A stretch of 64,000 nt of DNA from NCBI RefSeq assembly GCF_006345815.1, contig NZ_VCIG01000042.1, forward strand, positions 299,409 to 363,408, read 5' to 3'. Positions 35,648 through 44,272 of this stretch are shown here, piece by piece (within the stretch, counting starts at the first letter, position 1; each line of letters starts with the position of its first letter). The position numbers and the translations under genes were made by a program. This stretch comes from Ochrobactrum sp. CGA5 (lineage in GTDB: Bacteria; Pseudomonadota; Alphaproteobacteria; Rhizobiales; Rhizobiaceae). Below the pieces are notes generated by a model that worked only from the letters and a program-made list of their open reading frames with translations, ran no database searches and was not told the DNA's origin.

Positions 35648-35673
35648 AGCGCTGGCCTTTTGAGGCCAGCGCT
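35648..35673 (+). terminator. Intra-operon stem-loop after gsiB
   Basis: AGCGCTGGCC and GGCCAGCGCT pair perfectly around TTTTGA, 15 bases past gsiB. It should protect the upstream message or attenuate transcription so that the binding protein exceeds the permeases. Confidence 0.6.
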
Positions 35674-35693
35674 GGCTTTCCGAAAGGGAATTT

Positions 35694-36614
35694 ATGTTTG
35701 CATATCTCATCAAACGGCTTGTCGCCACCATTCCCGTCATCGTGATGGTGATGGTTTGCGTGTTCGCCTTTGTGCATATGCTGCCAGGCGATCCCGCACG
35801 CCTTGTGGCTGGGCCTGATGCCAGCCCGCAGGACGTCGCCGCGGTTCGTTCTTCGCTTGGCCTGGATAAGCCGCTGCCAGAGCAATTCACGCGTTATCTG
35901 ACACGTGCGGCTCATGGCGATTTCGGTGTTTCGCTGAAGACGCGACGCACGGTCACCGAGGAGATTGGCGAGCGGCTGATGCCTACTGTCTGGCTCACCG
36001 TATTCGCTATGTTGTGGTCCTCGCTTTTTGGCTTGCTGATCGGCGTGATTTCCGCAGTGAAACGTGGCAAGTGGCCGGATTATGCCGGCATGATCATCGC
36101 GGTTTCCGGCATATCATTCCCACCATTCTGGCTTGGCCTGCTTCTGATCAATATTTTTTCTGTCAAGCTCGGCTGGTTTCCAACCGGGGGCTACGGCACC
36201 TGGCAGCATTATGTGATGCCCTCATTCACGCTCGGTGTTGGCGTTGCCGCTGTTATGGCGCGATTTACCCGTTCGGCGTTCATAGAAATTGCCCGTGAGG
36301 ATTATGTTCGCACTGCGCGCGCCAAAGGTGTGCCAGAGCGCAGTGTCATATGGAAACATGCGCTGCGCAACGCGCTGATCCCCATTATTACGATGGTTGG
36401 CCTACAATTCGGCTTTTTGCTCGGGGGTTCGATCGTGGTCGAAAGCGTGTTCTCCTGGCCGGGTGTGGGCAGGCTGCTGGTCGATTCAGTTTCCTATCGC
36501 GATTATCCCGTCATTCAGGCGTTGATCCTGTTGTTTTCGTTGCAGTTCATCTTCATCAACCTTTTGGTCGATGTTCTTTATGCCTTCGCAAATCCGGAGA
36601 TCCGCTACAAATGA
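35694..36614 (+). CDS. gsiC: ABC permease GsiC
   Basis: A 306-residue permease, the same length as E. coli GsiC. The N-terminal [20 protein letters not shown] helix, the [12 protein letters not shown] loop and the coupling motif [30 protein letters not shown] are typical of DppB-type subunits. GAAAGGGAATTT precedes the ATG. Its stop overlaps the start of gsiD (ATGA). It pairs with GsiD to form the channel. Confidence 0.9.
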   Translation: MFAYLIKRLVATIPVIVMVMVCVFAFVHMLPGDPARLVAGPDASPQDVAAVRSSLGLDKPLPEQFTRYLTRAAHGDFGVSLKTRRTVTEEIGERLMPTVWLTVFAMLWSSLFGLLIGVISAVKRGKWPDYAGMIIAVSGISFPPFWLGLLLINIFSVKLGWFPTGGYGTWQHYVMPSFTLGVGVAAVMARFTRSAFIEIAREDYVRTARAKGVPERSVIWKHALRNALIPIITMVGLQFGFLLGGSIVVESVFSWPGVGRLLVDSVSYRDYPVIQALILLFSLQFIFINLLVDVLYAFANPEIRYK

Positions 36615-37495
36615 GTGCGACAAGTGTTGTGGTGGAGCCCACCCAAAAAATGCGCAGACCATTGGCCGAGTTCTGGCGCCGGTTTAAAAAGCAGAAAGTT
36701 GCGCTTGTCGCGCTGATCTTTATCATCGCATTGGTTCTGGCGGCAATTCTGGCACCTGTAATTGCTCCTTATGATCCCAGTGCGCCGGATTATAATGCCG
36801 TATTGCAGGGCCCAAGTGGCGACCATTGGGCCGGGACTGATGCCTATGGACGCGACATTTTCAGCCGGATCATCTGGGGCGCACGCATTTCTCTGGCGGT
36901 CGGCTTTCTTTCGGTAACGCTGGGTGCCCTTTTTGGTGTGACGCTTGGCATCGTTTCCGGCTTTTACGGTGGTTGGGTGGATTCGATCATCATGCGTATC
37001 TGTGATCTGTTACTCGCTTTTCCCGGCATTCTGCTGGCTATCGCCGTAATTGCGGTTCTTGGACCGGGTATCACCAACGTCATCTACGCGGTCGCGATCT
37101 TCTCGATCCCGGTCTTTGCTCGGCTTGCCCGCAGCACCACGTTGCAATTGAAGCGTACGGTTTATGTCGATGCATCGCGTGCCATCGGTGTGGCCGATCG
37201 CGTCATTATGCTCCGCCACATCCTGCCCGGTACCCTGCCCAATGTCATCGTCTATTTTTCCATGCGTATCGGCACATCCATTCTGACGGCTGCTGCTCTT
37301 TCCTTCATCGGTTTTGGTGCGCAACCGCCAAGCCCAGAATGGGGTGCCATGCTGGCCGATGGACGGACTTATATGGGGGTCGCCGACCACCTGACGCTGT
37401 TCCCCGGCATTGCAATTTTCGTCACTGTGCTCGGTTTCAATCTTTTTGGCGACGGCTTGCGCGACGCGCTCGATCCGAAGCTGCGATCCGACTGA
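36611..37495 (+). CDS. gsiD: ABC permease GsiD
   Basis: A 294-residue DppC-type permease. The N-terminal OppC segment ([20 protein letters not shown]) is followed by [11 protein letters not shown] and [21 protein letters not shown], and the coupling motif [33 protein letters not shown]. The C-terminal [13 protein letters not shown] is the family ending. The ATG at 36611 overlaps gsiC; longer frames to 36350 lie inside gsiC. It completes the importer with GsiA and GsiB. Confidence 0.92.
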   Translation: MSATSVVVEPTQKMRRPLAEFWRRFKKQKVALVALIFIIALVLAAILAPVIAPYDPSAPDYNAVLQGPSGDHWAGTDAYGRDIFSRIIWGARISLAVGFLSVTLGALFGVTLGIVSGFYGGWVDSIIMRICDLLLAFPGILLAIAVIAVLGPGITNVIYAVAIFSIPVFARLARSTTLQLKRTVYVDASRAIGVADRVIMLRHILPGTLPNVIVYFSMRIGTSILTAAALSFIGFGAQPPSPEWGAMLADGRTYMGVADHLTLFPGIAIFVTVLGFNLFGDGLRDALDPKLRSD

Positions 37496-37507
37496 GGAGT
37501 CCCTGTC

Positions 37508-38326
37508 ATGCGTGTCTACATTTCCGCTGATATTGAGGGTGTTGCAGGTGTCGTAGCGCCTGCCCAAGGTCAGGCAGGCCATGCGGAATATGAGAAAGCT
37601 CGCATTCTCATGACCGAAGAAGTCAATGCCGTTGTTGAAGGCTTGGTGGAGGCGGATGTAGCCGAAATTCTCGTCAACGACTCCCACGGGCCGATGACAA
37701 ATATTCTGCCGTCCCTGCTGCACCCTTCGGCGGATCTGATCCTTGGCAAGCCCAAGCCAATGAACATGGCATGCGGCTTGACCGCCGACTTCGACTTGTT
37801 TTTCATGGTCGGACATCACTCCATGGCCGGCAAAGGCGGCGTGCTCGCTCACACAACGAATGGCTTTGCCTTTCGCGAGGTGCGTATCAACGGCCAACCT
37901 TATGGAGAGCCAGGCATATATGGAGCCTATGCTGGAGAGATTGGCGTCCCGGTCGGTCTTGTTTCCGGCGACGATTGCACAAAGGAAGAAAATATCGGCA
38001 TCTTTCCCGATGCGGAATTTGTCGTCGTTAAACAATCTTTCGGTCATCGCGCGGCGCGTCAGGTATCGGTCCAGCGAGCCCGCACCATGCTGAAGGACGC
38101 GGCGATGCGCGCCGTCCGGGAAGCTGGCGATAAAAAGCCGTTCCTGTTGAACGGTCCGTATAAATTAGAGTTCACAATGGGTAGTGCGGCCCTTGCGGAT
38201 CAAATGGCGATCCTCCCACCAGCCAGACGTGTCGATGCGGTCACGATCGGCTTTGATTGCGCGACGATGGCAGAGGTGATCGGCTGGATGACTGCTCTTT
38301 CCGCGATGAGCTTTGCATTGCGCTAA
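37508..38326 (+). CDS. dppA: M55 family D-aminopeptidase, DppA-like
   Basis: A 272-residue zinc peptidase. All five metal ligands of Bacillus DppA appear at the same numbering: Asp8 and Glu10 in ISADIEGV, His60 in VNDSHGP, His104 in VGHHSMAG and Glu133 in YGEPG, with the active-site His in LAHTTNG. The family removes N-terminal D-amino acids, especially D-Ala-D-Ala-type peptides, as a decamer in the cytoplasm. GAGGAGTCCCTGTC precedes the ATG, 12 bases after gsiD. Its place in an importer operon suggests that peptides with D-residues, such as cell-wall peptides, or glutathione-like peptides are processed after uptake. Confidence 0.9.
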   Translation: MRVYISADIEGVAGVVAPAQGQAGHAEYEKARILMTEEVNAVVEGLVEADVAEILVNDSHGPMTNILPSLLHPSADLILGKPKPMNMACGLTADFDLFFMVGHHSMAGKGGVLAHTTNGFAFREVRINGQPYGEPGIYGAYAGEIGVPVGLVSGDDCTKEENIGIFPDAEFVVVKQSFGHRAARQVSVQRARTMLKDAAMRAVREAGDKKPFLLNGPYKLEFTMGSAALADQMAILPPARRVDAVTIGFDCATMAEVIGWMTALSAMSFALR

Positions 38327-38370
38327 CCCTCTCAGAAAAGCTTGAATTCCTTCCGTTAATAGAGGTCAGA

Positions 38371-39318
38371 ATGTCTGAAACGATGCCTGTTATCGCGCTG
38401 CATGGTGGCGCGGGAACGATATTGAAATCCAATATGACACCGCAGCGCGAAGCGGCTTTTCATGCTGGTTTGCGTGCTTGCCTTGAAGCTGGCCTTGATA
38501 TTTTGCGTGCGGGTGGGACATCGCTTGATGCGGTTACGGCGTCGGTCATGGCGTTGGAAGATGATCCGTTGTTTAATGCAGGCCGTGGCGCGGTCTACAC
38601 GACCGATGGCACTCATGAAATGGATGCGGCGATCATGGACGGCGCCACACGCGAATGTGGTACGATCTCGGGTATCTGTGGGCCCCGTCATCCTATACTG
38701 GCCGCGCGCGCCGTAATGGAAACGACCGAGCATGTGTTTCTGGCCGGTGAAGGTGCCCGACGCTTCTGTGAAAATGCTGGTCTCGAAATGAAGAGTCCAG
38801 AATGGTTCGGGACGGAACATCGGTTAAACGCCCTCAGAGCCGAAATGGAGCGCCGCAAACTGGGGCTCCCCGATGATGGGGATCCTGCTCGCAAGCACGG
38901 AACTGTCGGGGCGGTTGCGCTTGATCGCTTCGGCCACCTCGCGGCAGCAACTTCCACCGGTGGTATGACCGCCAAGACACCCGGGCGCGTTGGCGATAGT
39001 CCTGTTATTGGCGCCGGGACATGGGCGGACGATGCGACTGCGGCGATCTCAGCGACAGGACATGGCGAATACTTCATTCGCTGGGCCGTTGGTCACGAGA
39101 TTGATGCGCGCATGCGCTGGGCAGGACAGGATTTGCAAAAAGCAGCTGGCGATGTCGTGACCGAACTGGGCGAGATTGGCGGTTCAGGTGGTCTGGTGGC
39201 CGTGGATGCAAAAGGAAATATCTGCCTTCCTTTCAACAGCCCAGGCATGTATCGCGCATGGTGCGGTGCGGATGGCATCATCCATACAGAAATCTATCGC
39301 CCAGGAGAACATCAGTAA
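38371..39318 (+). CDS. iaaA: Isoaspartyl peptidase/L-asparaginase (IaaA, Ntn-hydrolase)
   Basis: A 315-residue precursor of the plant-type asparaginase family. It starts ALHGGAGTI; the self-cleaving HGTVGAVALD places the nucleophile at Thr178, next to Thr179 of E. coli IaaA. After cleavage the small subunit begins with this Thr and carries TSTGGMTAKTPGRVGDSPVIGAGT, the substrate and asparagine-binding segment. It hydrolyses beta-aspartyl peptides. In E. coli iaaA precedes gsiABCD; here it follows, with a D-aminopeptidase between. AGAGGTCAG precedes the ATG at 38371, while the open frame begins earlier inside dppA. Confidence 0.9.
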   Translation: MSETMPVIALHGGAGTILKSNMTPQREAAFHAGLRACLEAGLDILRAGGTSLDAVTASVMALEDDPLFNAGRGAVYTTDGTHEMDAAIMDGATRECGTISGICGPRHPILAARAVMETTEHVFLAGEGARRFCENAGLEMKSPEWFGTEHRLNALRAEMERRKLGLPDDGDPARKHGTVGAVALDRFGHLAAATSTGGMTAKTPGRVGDSPVIGAGTWADDATAAISATGHGEYFIRWAVGHEIDARMRWAGQDLQKAAGDVVTELGEIGGSGGLVAVDAKGNICLPFNSPGMYRAWCGADGIIHTEIYRPGEHQ

Positions 39319-39430
39319 CCAGTTTCGGCTGTGGGGCGGGTAAGTGTGGCTGTGCAGTCCGGCAATATTTGAACTGTGGTTCAAATTCGGGGTGTACTAA
39401 TAAGCGAGCCGCGTGGTGTTAAATTATAAG

Positions 39431-39465
39431 CCCAATACCCTGCCGAGTTACAGGAGGGTATTGGG
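39431..39465. terminator. Stem-loop between convergent iaaA and TRAP operons
   Basis: CCCAATACCCT and AGGGTATTGGG pair over 11 bp around a 13-base loop, 112 bases past iaaA and 24 bases past the TRAP binding-protein stop. It probably terminates transcripts from both sides. No long U-tract on either side. Confidence 0.6.
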
Positions 39466-39488
39466 GGAAGATTGAAACAGATTCTGCT

Positions 39489-40484
39489 TTAAAGTGAAGC
39501 GCCGACCTTACGCAGCTCACTCAGAACCGGCGCTTTTGGCAGCCAAATCTTATCGTAAGCGGCAATGATGTCGGCCGTGTTATTTAGATCGACATCTACG
39601 ATCTTGATGCCTGCTTCTTTGAAGTTCTGGAGGAGAGCAGCTTCTTTGGTGACTGTGGCATCGATTTGCTTGTCCAGTTCCTCACGAGTGATGCGGGAAA
39701 TCAGCTCGCGGTCGGCGTCGGGTACGCCTTTCCATATGCGACCGGACGCCAGCGCGACGCAGGGCATGAAAATGGCATTCATGCGCAGCATGGTCTTGGC
39801 GACCTTGTCGTATCGCTGATTCCATGACAGGTCGAGATCGGCTTCCAATCCGTCCACCTGACCGTTCGACATCGCGTCGAAAACCTGCGGTGTCGGGATC
39901 GGTGTTGGCGCGGCGCCCAGCAACTGATAGAAATCGCGATAGGCAGGCGTCGTGTTGATGCGCAGCTTCATACCTTTTATGTCATCGATTCCAGTGGTTT
40001 CCTTGCCGGTGAACACGACGCGCAACGTGGTGATGCCGTAACCGAGACCGACCGTGCCAGTTTCAGCAGGTAAGACGTCGAGCAGCTTGATGGCGGTAGG
40101 ATGCCGGACCAGCTTCGCCACTTTCGCGGTGCTATCGACGAGCCAAGGTGCATTTATCGCGGCGATCTGTGGGATGCGCGAACCGAGTTCGGCAGTCATG
40201 ATCCAGCCGAGATCGAGCGCGCCGGACTGCATCTGCTGCAGCATCGCACCTTCATTGCCCAACTGGTTGGATGGGAAGACCTGAATTGACAGGCGTCCGT
40301 TGGTTTCTTGCGACAGGCGCTTGCCAACCTCTTCGGCGGCAAGGTTCCAGGGATGACCGGGAGGAGTGGTAATACCGAGCCGATAGACTTTGGTACTTTG
40401 GGCGCGCAAGATCGTCGGTGTCGTAACGGCCATGGCTGCACCGAGCGACATGGTCTTCATGAACGAGCGGCGGGTGAATATCAT
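39489..40484 (-). CDS. TRAP transporter solute-binding protein (second system)
   Basis: A 331-residue periplasmic DctP-family protein. The leader carries a Tat-like RRSFMK followed by MSLGAAMAVTTPTILRAQS. Mature segments PPGHPWNLAAEEVGKRLSQE, IQVFPSNQLGNEGAMLQQMQ, GMKLRINTTPAYRDF (ligand-binding Arg) and FDAMSNGQVDGLEADLDL are typical. It is the last gene of a three-gene set in the order small permease, large permease, binding protein. Substrate unknown; its similarity to the 14.9-kb protein is only at family level. Confidence 0.9.
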   Translation of the reverse strand: MIFTRRSFMKTMSLGAAMAVTTPTILRAQSTKVYRLGITTPPGHPWNLAAEEVGKRLSQETNGRLSIQVFPSNQLGNEGAMLQQMQSGALDLGWIMTAELGSRIPQIAAINAPWLVDSTAKVAKLVRHPTAIKLLDVLPAETGTVGLGYGITTLRVVFTGKETTGIDDIKGMKLRINTTPAYRDFYQLLGAAPTPIPTPQVFDAMSNGQVDGLEADLDLSWNQRYDKVAKTMLRMNAIFMPCVALASGRIWKGVPDADRELISRITREELDKQIDATVTKEAALLQNFKEAGIKIVDVDLNNTADIIAAYDKIWLPKAPVLSELRKVGASL

Positions 40485-40514
40485 GATTGGTTTTCCCTCT
40501 CTGTTGGTTTGCTG

Positions 40515-41777
40515 TTATGAGAAGTAGGTTGAAAGCGCCGGGAAGATCGACAGAAGCACCAGTATGATGCAACAGACGAAGAAGAACGGAAGTGTGACGA
40601 TGAACATCTTGCCAGGCTTCGCTCCCGTCACGGCGGCGGCGATGAAGAAGTTCAACCCTACCGGCGGTGACAGGAAGCCAAGAACCAGATTGATGACCGC
40701 GACGACGCCGAAATGCACCGGATCGATACCGTAGACATCCGTGGCGATGGGGAGCAAGATCGGCACCGTCATGATCAGGCCGGGCGCGCCGTCGATCACC
40801 GTCCCGATGATGAGCAGGATTATATTGACCAGTAGCATGAAGGTGATCGGGTCCCTAGCGATGGATTGAATCCATTCGGCCACCCGTTGCGGAACCATTC
40901 CGTAAACGAGAACCCAAGAGAAGACGGCCGCTGCGGCGATCAAGAACAGAATGCTTGCCGATAGGACGCCCGCCTTCACGAACATCTGCGGTAGTTGTGC
41001 GAAGCGAAGGTCGCCAGTCACGAAGCGACCGACGAGGGTCGCCGCAATGACGCCCATTGCCGCTGCTTCGGTTGGATTGGCGAGACCGGTTACGATGGAA
41101 CCTACGATGACCACGGGAATGACGAGTGTCGGTAGGGCTTTCAGCGTGATGATGACACGCTGGCGCACAGGCAGATGTTCGCCGCGAGGATAGTTGTAGA
41201 CTAATCCCATCAGAGCGATGACCGTGCAGAAGGCTACGAACAGGATGATGCCCGGAATAATGCCGGCTGCCAGCATGCTGCCGATTGGAACCTGAGCCAT
41301 TACGCTATACACCACGAACATGATCGAGGGTGGAATAATCGGCCCAAGCATACCGGCATATGCGGTCAGCCCCGCAGCAAAGGTCTTGTCATAGCCTTTG
41401 CGTTCCATTTCCGGCACAACCATCTGGGACATCAGGGCCACTTGAGCCGCGGCTGATCCAAGAATGGAGGCGACGAACATGTTGGCTATCAAATTGACAA
41501 AGGCAAGCCCACCCTTGAGCGCACCGACAAATGCCATGGCCATGTCGATGATGCGGCGCGTAATGCCACCTCCATTCATGATTTCACCGATCAGGATGAA
41601 AAGCGGAATAGCGATAAGGCCGTAGCTATCCAGTCCTGTAAACATCTGCGTTGGAAAGGAAACAAACAGCACCGTATTGCCTGTTTGCAAAATATAGGCA
41701 GCAGCGGTCAGGCACAGAACGATCGAGATCGGCAGACCGATCAGCATGAGGGCTACGAAAGCGGCGAAGGTAAACAT
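40515..41777 (-). CDS. TRAP transporter large permease (second system)
   Basis: A 420-residue DctM subunit with about twelve helices. Markers: PLFILIGEIMNGGGITRRIIDMA, GSAAAQVALMSQMVVPEM, GMLGPIIPPSIMFVVYSV, NPTEAAAMGVIAATLVG and SPPVGLNFFIAAAVTG. Its ATG shares the last A of the small permease stop (TAATG), indicating coupled translation. It works with the adjoining binding protein. Confidence 0.92.
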   Translation of the reverse strand: MFTFAAFVALMLIGLPISIVLCLTAAAYILQTGNTVLFVSFPTQMFTGLDSYGLIAIPLFILIGEIMNGGGITRRIIDMAMAFVGALKGGLAFVNLIANMFVASILGSAAAQVALMSQMVVPEMERKGYDKTFAAGLTAYAGMLGPIIPPSIMFVVYSVMAQVPIGSMLAAGIIPGIILFVAFCTVIALMGLVYNYPRGEHLPVRQRVIITLKALPTLVIPVVIVGSIVTGLANPTEAAAMGVIAATLVGRFVTGDLRFAQLPQMFVKAGVLSASILFLIAAAAVFSWVLVYGMVPQRVAEWIQSIARDPITFMLLVNIILLIIGTVIDGAPGLIMTVPILLPIATDVYGIDPVHFGVVAVINLVLGFLSPPVGLNFFIAAAVTGAKPGKMFIVTLPFFFVCCIILVLLSIFPALSTYFS

Positions 41778-42406
41778 TACGCTGCTCCTTCCGCAGTAGC
41801 GAGAGAGACCTGCTCGCGTTTGCGGGCTATGCCCAAGTCCTCAAGAAGGTTAGCCGCGCAGTGAATGGTAAGCGTGATAGCGAAAAGCGGCAGGACGAGA
41901 TTGACTAGCCAAGTCGGCCATTCCAGTGTCTGCGTTTTTTCCGTATAGAGAAAATTGAACGTTTCGGCAGCATACGCCTTGGCGTCAAAACCGTGGGACG
42001 CGATTCCCAGTGGATCCATCCAAAGCCAGCACATGGTGATCATGCCGAGTGCGAAGGCCAAAGAGAAAGCCGTCGCCAGCGCGCGCAGCCGCGTAACCCA
42101 TTTGGGCGACAGATGATCGGACAGAAGCGTCACCGCAAAGTCGATTCGTAGACGCGTCATCACCGAAGCACCAATAAAGCCAAGCCAGATCATCGACAAA
42201 ACTGAAGCCTCATCAATCCAGTAGATCGGTAGCTTGGCAAAACGGGTCGCTACGTTGACCAGGATCAGGGCCAGAAGAATCGTTATGAACAGTCCTGCCA
42301 GTACCTTTTCACCCTTGAGGATAGTCTGCGACAAGCCGGTCAAACTCTCTGCCCAGCCTCTCCTCTTATGAGTGGACCGATTCATCGGTTCTTCAGCTGG
42401 CTGCAT
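41777..42406 (-). CDS. TRAP transporter small permease (second system)
   Basis: About 209 residues from ATG at 42406, chosen because AGGGGA stands 10 bases upstream; the open frame reaches 42565 through the promoter region and is not supported there. Four helices, including LFITILLALILVNVATRFAKL and the DctQ landmark YWIDEASVLSMIWLGFIGAS. It is first in the operon behind a promoter overlapped by an inverted repeat. Confidence 0.87.
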   Translation of the reverse strand: MQPAEEPMNRSTHKRRGWAESLTGLSQTILKGEKVLAGLFITILLALILVNVATRFAKLPIYWIDEASVLSMIWLGFIGASVMTRLRIDFAVTLLSDHLSPKWVTRLRALATAFSLAFALGMITMCWLWMDPLGIASHGFDAKAYAAETFNFLYTEKTQTLEWPTWLVNLVLPLFAITLTIHCAANLLEDLGIARKREQVSLATAEGAA

Positions 42407-42418
42407 CACGAATTTCCC

Positions 42419-42468
42419 CTGTGTATTTTCTTTGTATTTATAAAATATACACAGTCTCGCCCTGTCAA
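42419..42468 (-). promoter_or_regulatory. Promoter with operator-like inverted repeat for the second TRAP operon
   Basis: CTGTGTAT at 42419 and ATACACAG ending at 42454 form inverted arms around an AT-rich centre that also includes TGTATTTATAAAATATACA. A TTGACA -35 stands at 42468-42463 on the minus strand, so the operator covers the -10 and start site. The layout fits repression by a GntR- or similar-type protein encoded elsewhere; no regulator gene adjoins. Confidence 0.5.
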
Positions 42469-43290
42469 CAAGTTTTAAACGAACTGCCGCTTCGTCATGC
42501 GCGCAGACATGCCTGGCCGGAAACTCTGATCCTTTCAAAGCGAATGGAACGAGCTTTCGTCCCAAGTTCGCCGTATTGGTTGATACGTGTCGGTCGCCCT
42601 GCTCGCGACAATAGAGGGGCTAATACATATAGATCGCGCATCAATGGGGAGCAGGATGCGTAAAGACTGGTTCCAAATGGAGACCAGATCATTGGCTGAG
42701 CGCGTATGCGAGCTTCGGCGGATGCCGGATTTGAAGTTGTTCGCATAGAGGGCCACGCCGCGCAGCCCTTGCCGCTGATGCGAATAAACAGAGGTGATCC
42801 GCGGCGGCGTTGATGTGGCAATGTGAATGCTTCCGGGGCATTACAAAACGGTGCGAGCGAAAATCCGGATGCCATCGACTTAACCACCGTGGTGCCTCTG
42901 CTTGAGGTAACGGAGGGTGTATGCTTGCGTATTGTCCAGATTTCTGCGGCTGGAGTTCGGTTGGGAGGTGACGAGGCCAGGAGTAGCCGAAATTTAGTGA
43001 TCTTGCTCCCAACGCTTGTCACGTCGCCCGAAATCTATGTGGGACAGCACTTCGACGTGGCGTCGCGGTTCCGTGTCACATAGTCGGGCTTGGAGCTTCG
43101 ATATCGTAGGGATGACGGTGTGTTTTAACTAACTTCACACAAATCTTCCCACGTGAGGGTTCTCCGCATGGTTCATGCAGAAAATCACCCATCAGATTGA
43201 TAAAAGGTGCATGGAATTGTCTATCTACTTTTGTTAAGCAATCCCAACGCTATCCAGGGCGCGCAAAGCGAGAACGGATGCGTAACAACG
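42469..43290. other. Long intergenic stretch, possibly decayed coding DNA
   Basis: About 820 bases without an intact gene. Several frames stay open for 60-170 codons on both strands but none gives a recognisable domain or a ribosome site. The plus strand at 42707-43083 reads as coding-like with a few breaks (AGFEVVRIEGHAAQPLPLM, then VVPLLEVTEGVCLRIVQ), which may be the relic of a gene. I cannot assign it to a family. Confidence 0.35.
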
Positions 43291-43923
43291 TTACCTTTTA
43301 TGCGCCACGATAAAGGGCCGGACTTCGGTCCCTTTGCTTGCATGGTTTTCCACGGTAACGATGTCGAAGCCAGCATCTGCTATCTTCCGTTCTAGTTCGG
43401 AACTTTGAAAAATCCCTGCATAAGGGGCTTTCCCAGCGATGCGCATCAACGGTATAGCAAGTCGAACGAGTATACTCATATCGCCCACGCAGGGGGTTTT
43501 TGATATAAAAAGCCCTCCGACTTTGAGCAGAGCGTGAATTTGCTGGAGCGTTCCGTGCAGGTCGCGAACGAGATGCAGGTAATTGAATCCCAGAACGACG
43601 TCGAACGGCAGTTTGTCTTCCAGTGACTCCACAGTGGCCGTCTCGAAACGAAGCCCCGGTACGGACTCCTTCAGCAGTTTTTCTTGCGCGATAGCGATCA
43701 TCTGCGCCGAAATATCCGTCGCGAGATAGAATTGAACGCTGTGAGCAAGACGAAGCGCAGTGGTGCCTGTCCCGCAGCCCAATTCCAATACTCGGTCTTC
43801 AAATACAAGATGATCACGTGTGCAATTCAAAGTGCGCTCATATCCGACTGGATCAGCGATGGTACTTCTTGCGTATTTTTCTGCTACGCTGTTCCAGAAC
43901 TGGGCATCTTTCGCTGCGTTCAT
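43291..43923 (-). CDS. Class I SAM-dependent methyltransferase
   Basis: A 210-residue methyltransferase. Motif I is VLELGCGTGTTALRLA (residues about 45-60), motif II DISAQMIAIA binds the ribose, and motif IV-like FDVVLGFNYLHLVRDL follows, then GGLFISKTPC. AGGGGGTAAC precedes the ATG by 4 to 9 bases. Relatives act on ubiquinone precursors, lipids or small metabolites; nothing here shows which. It is transcribed alone. Confidence 0.87.
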   Translation of the reverse strand: MNAAKDAQFWNSVAEKYARSTIADPVGYERTLNCTRDHLVFEDRVLELGCGTGTTALRLAHSVQFYLATDISAQMIAIAQEKLLKESVPGLRFETATVESLEDKLPFDVVLGFNYLHLVRDLHGTLQQIHALLKVGGLFISKTPCVGDMSILVRLAIPLMRIAGKAPYAGIFQSSELERKIADAGFDIVTVENHASKGTEVRPFIVAHKR

Positions 43924-44272
43924 TGTTACCCCCTATTGAATTGTATTCCCGTGTCACGAAACTGGACAGTGGTCGTTCAGCGCAGAGAAAATCGCGCCAA
44001 TCCGGCAGCTTCTTCTGCGGCGCTTCGAGACGCGGTGATTGATCAAGTGTCTGGAAGCGTCGACGTTGACACAACGCCGCACAACACGAAAGTCAGAGTT
44101 TTGAGGAACTTCAGCCTTGGAACAATACTGACTATCTGCCGCCACATCGAATTGGGAAGCAGCCAGATGTTTCAGGGTACATTCTGGGTAGTTGGTCCGT
44201 CACTTTTCAACAGGTCTCTTTTAAGCCGCCTTTCGGCGGAAATGGGATGTGAAACTTGTTCAGCGAGCATGA
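43924..44272. other. Intergenic region without recognised gene
   Basis: About 349 bases between the methyltransferase start and the PAP2 3' end. A plus-strand open frame crosses it from inside the methyltransferase gene and shows no recognised domain. Confidence 0.45.

Noticed and set aside
42495..43022. Minus-strand open frame of 175 codons upstream of the second TRAP operon
   Set aside because: No domain, start site or codon pattern; it crosses the inferred promoter region.
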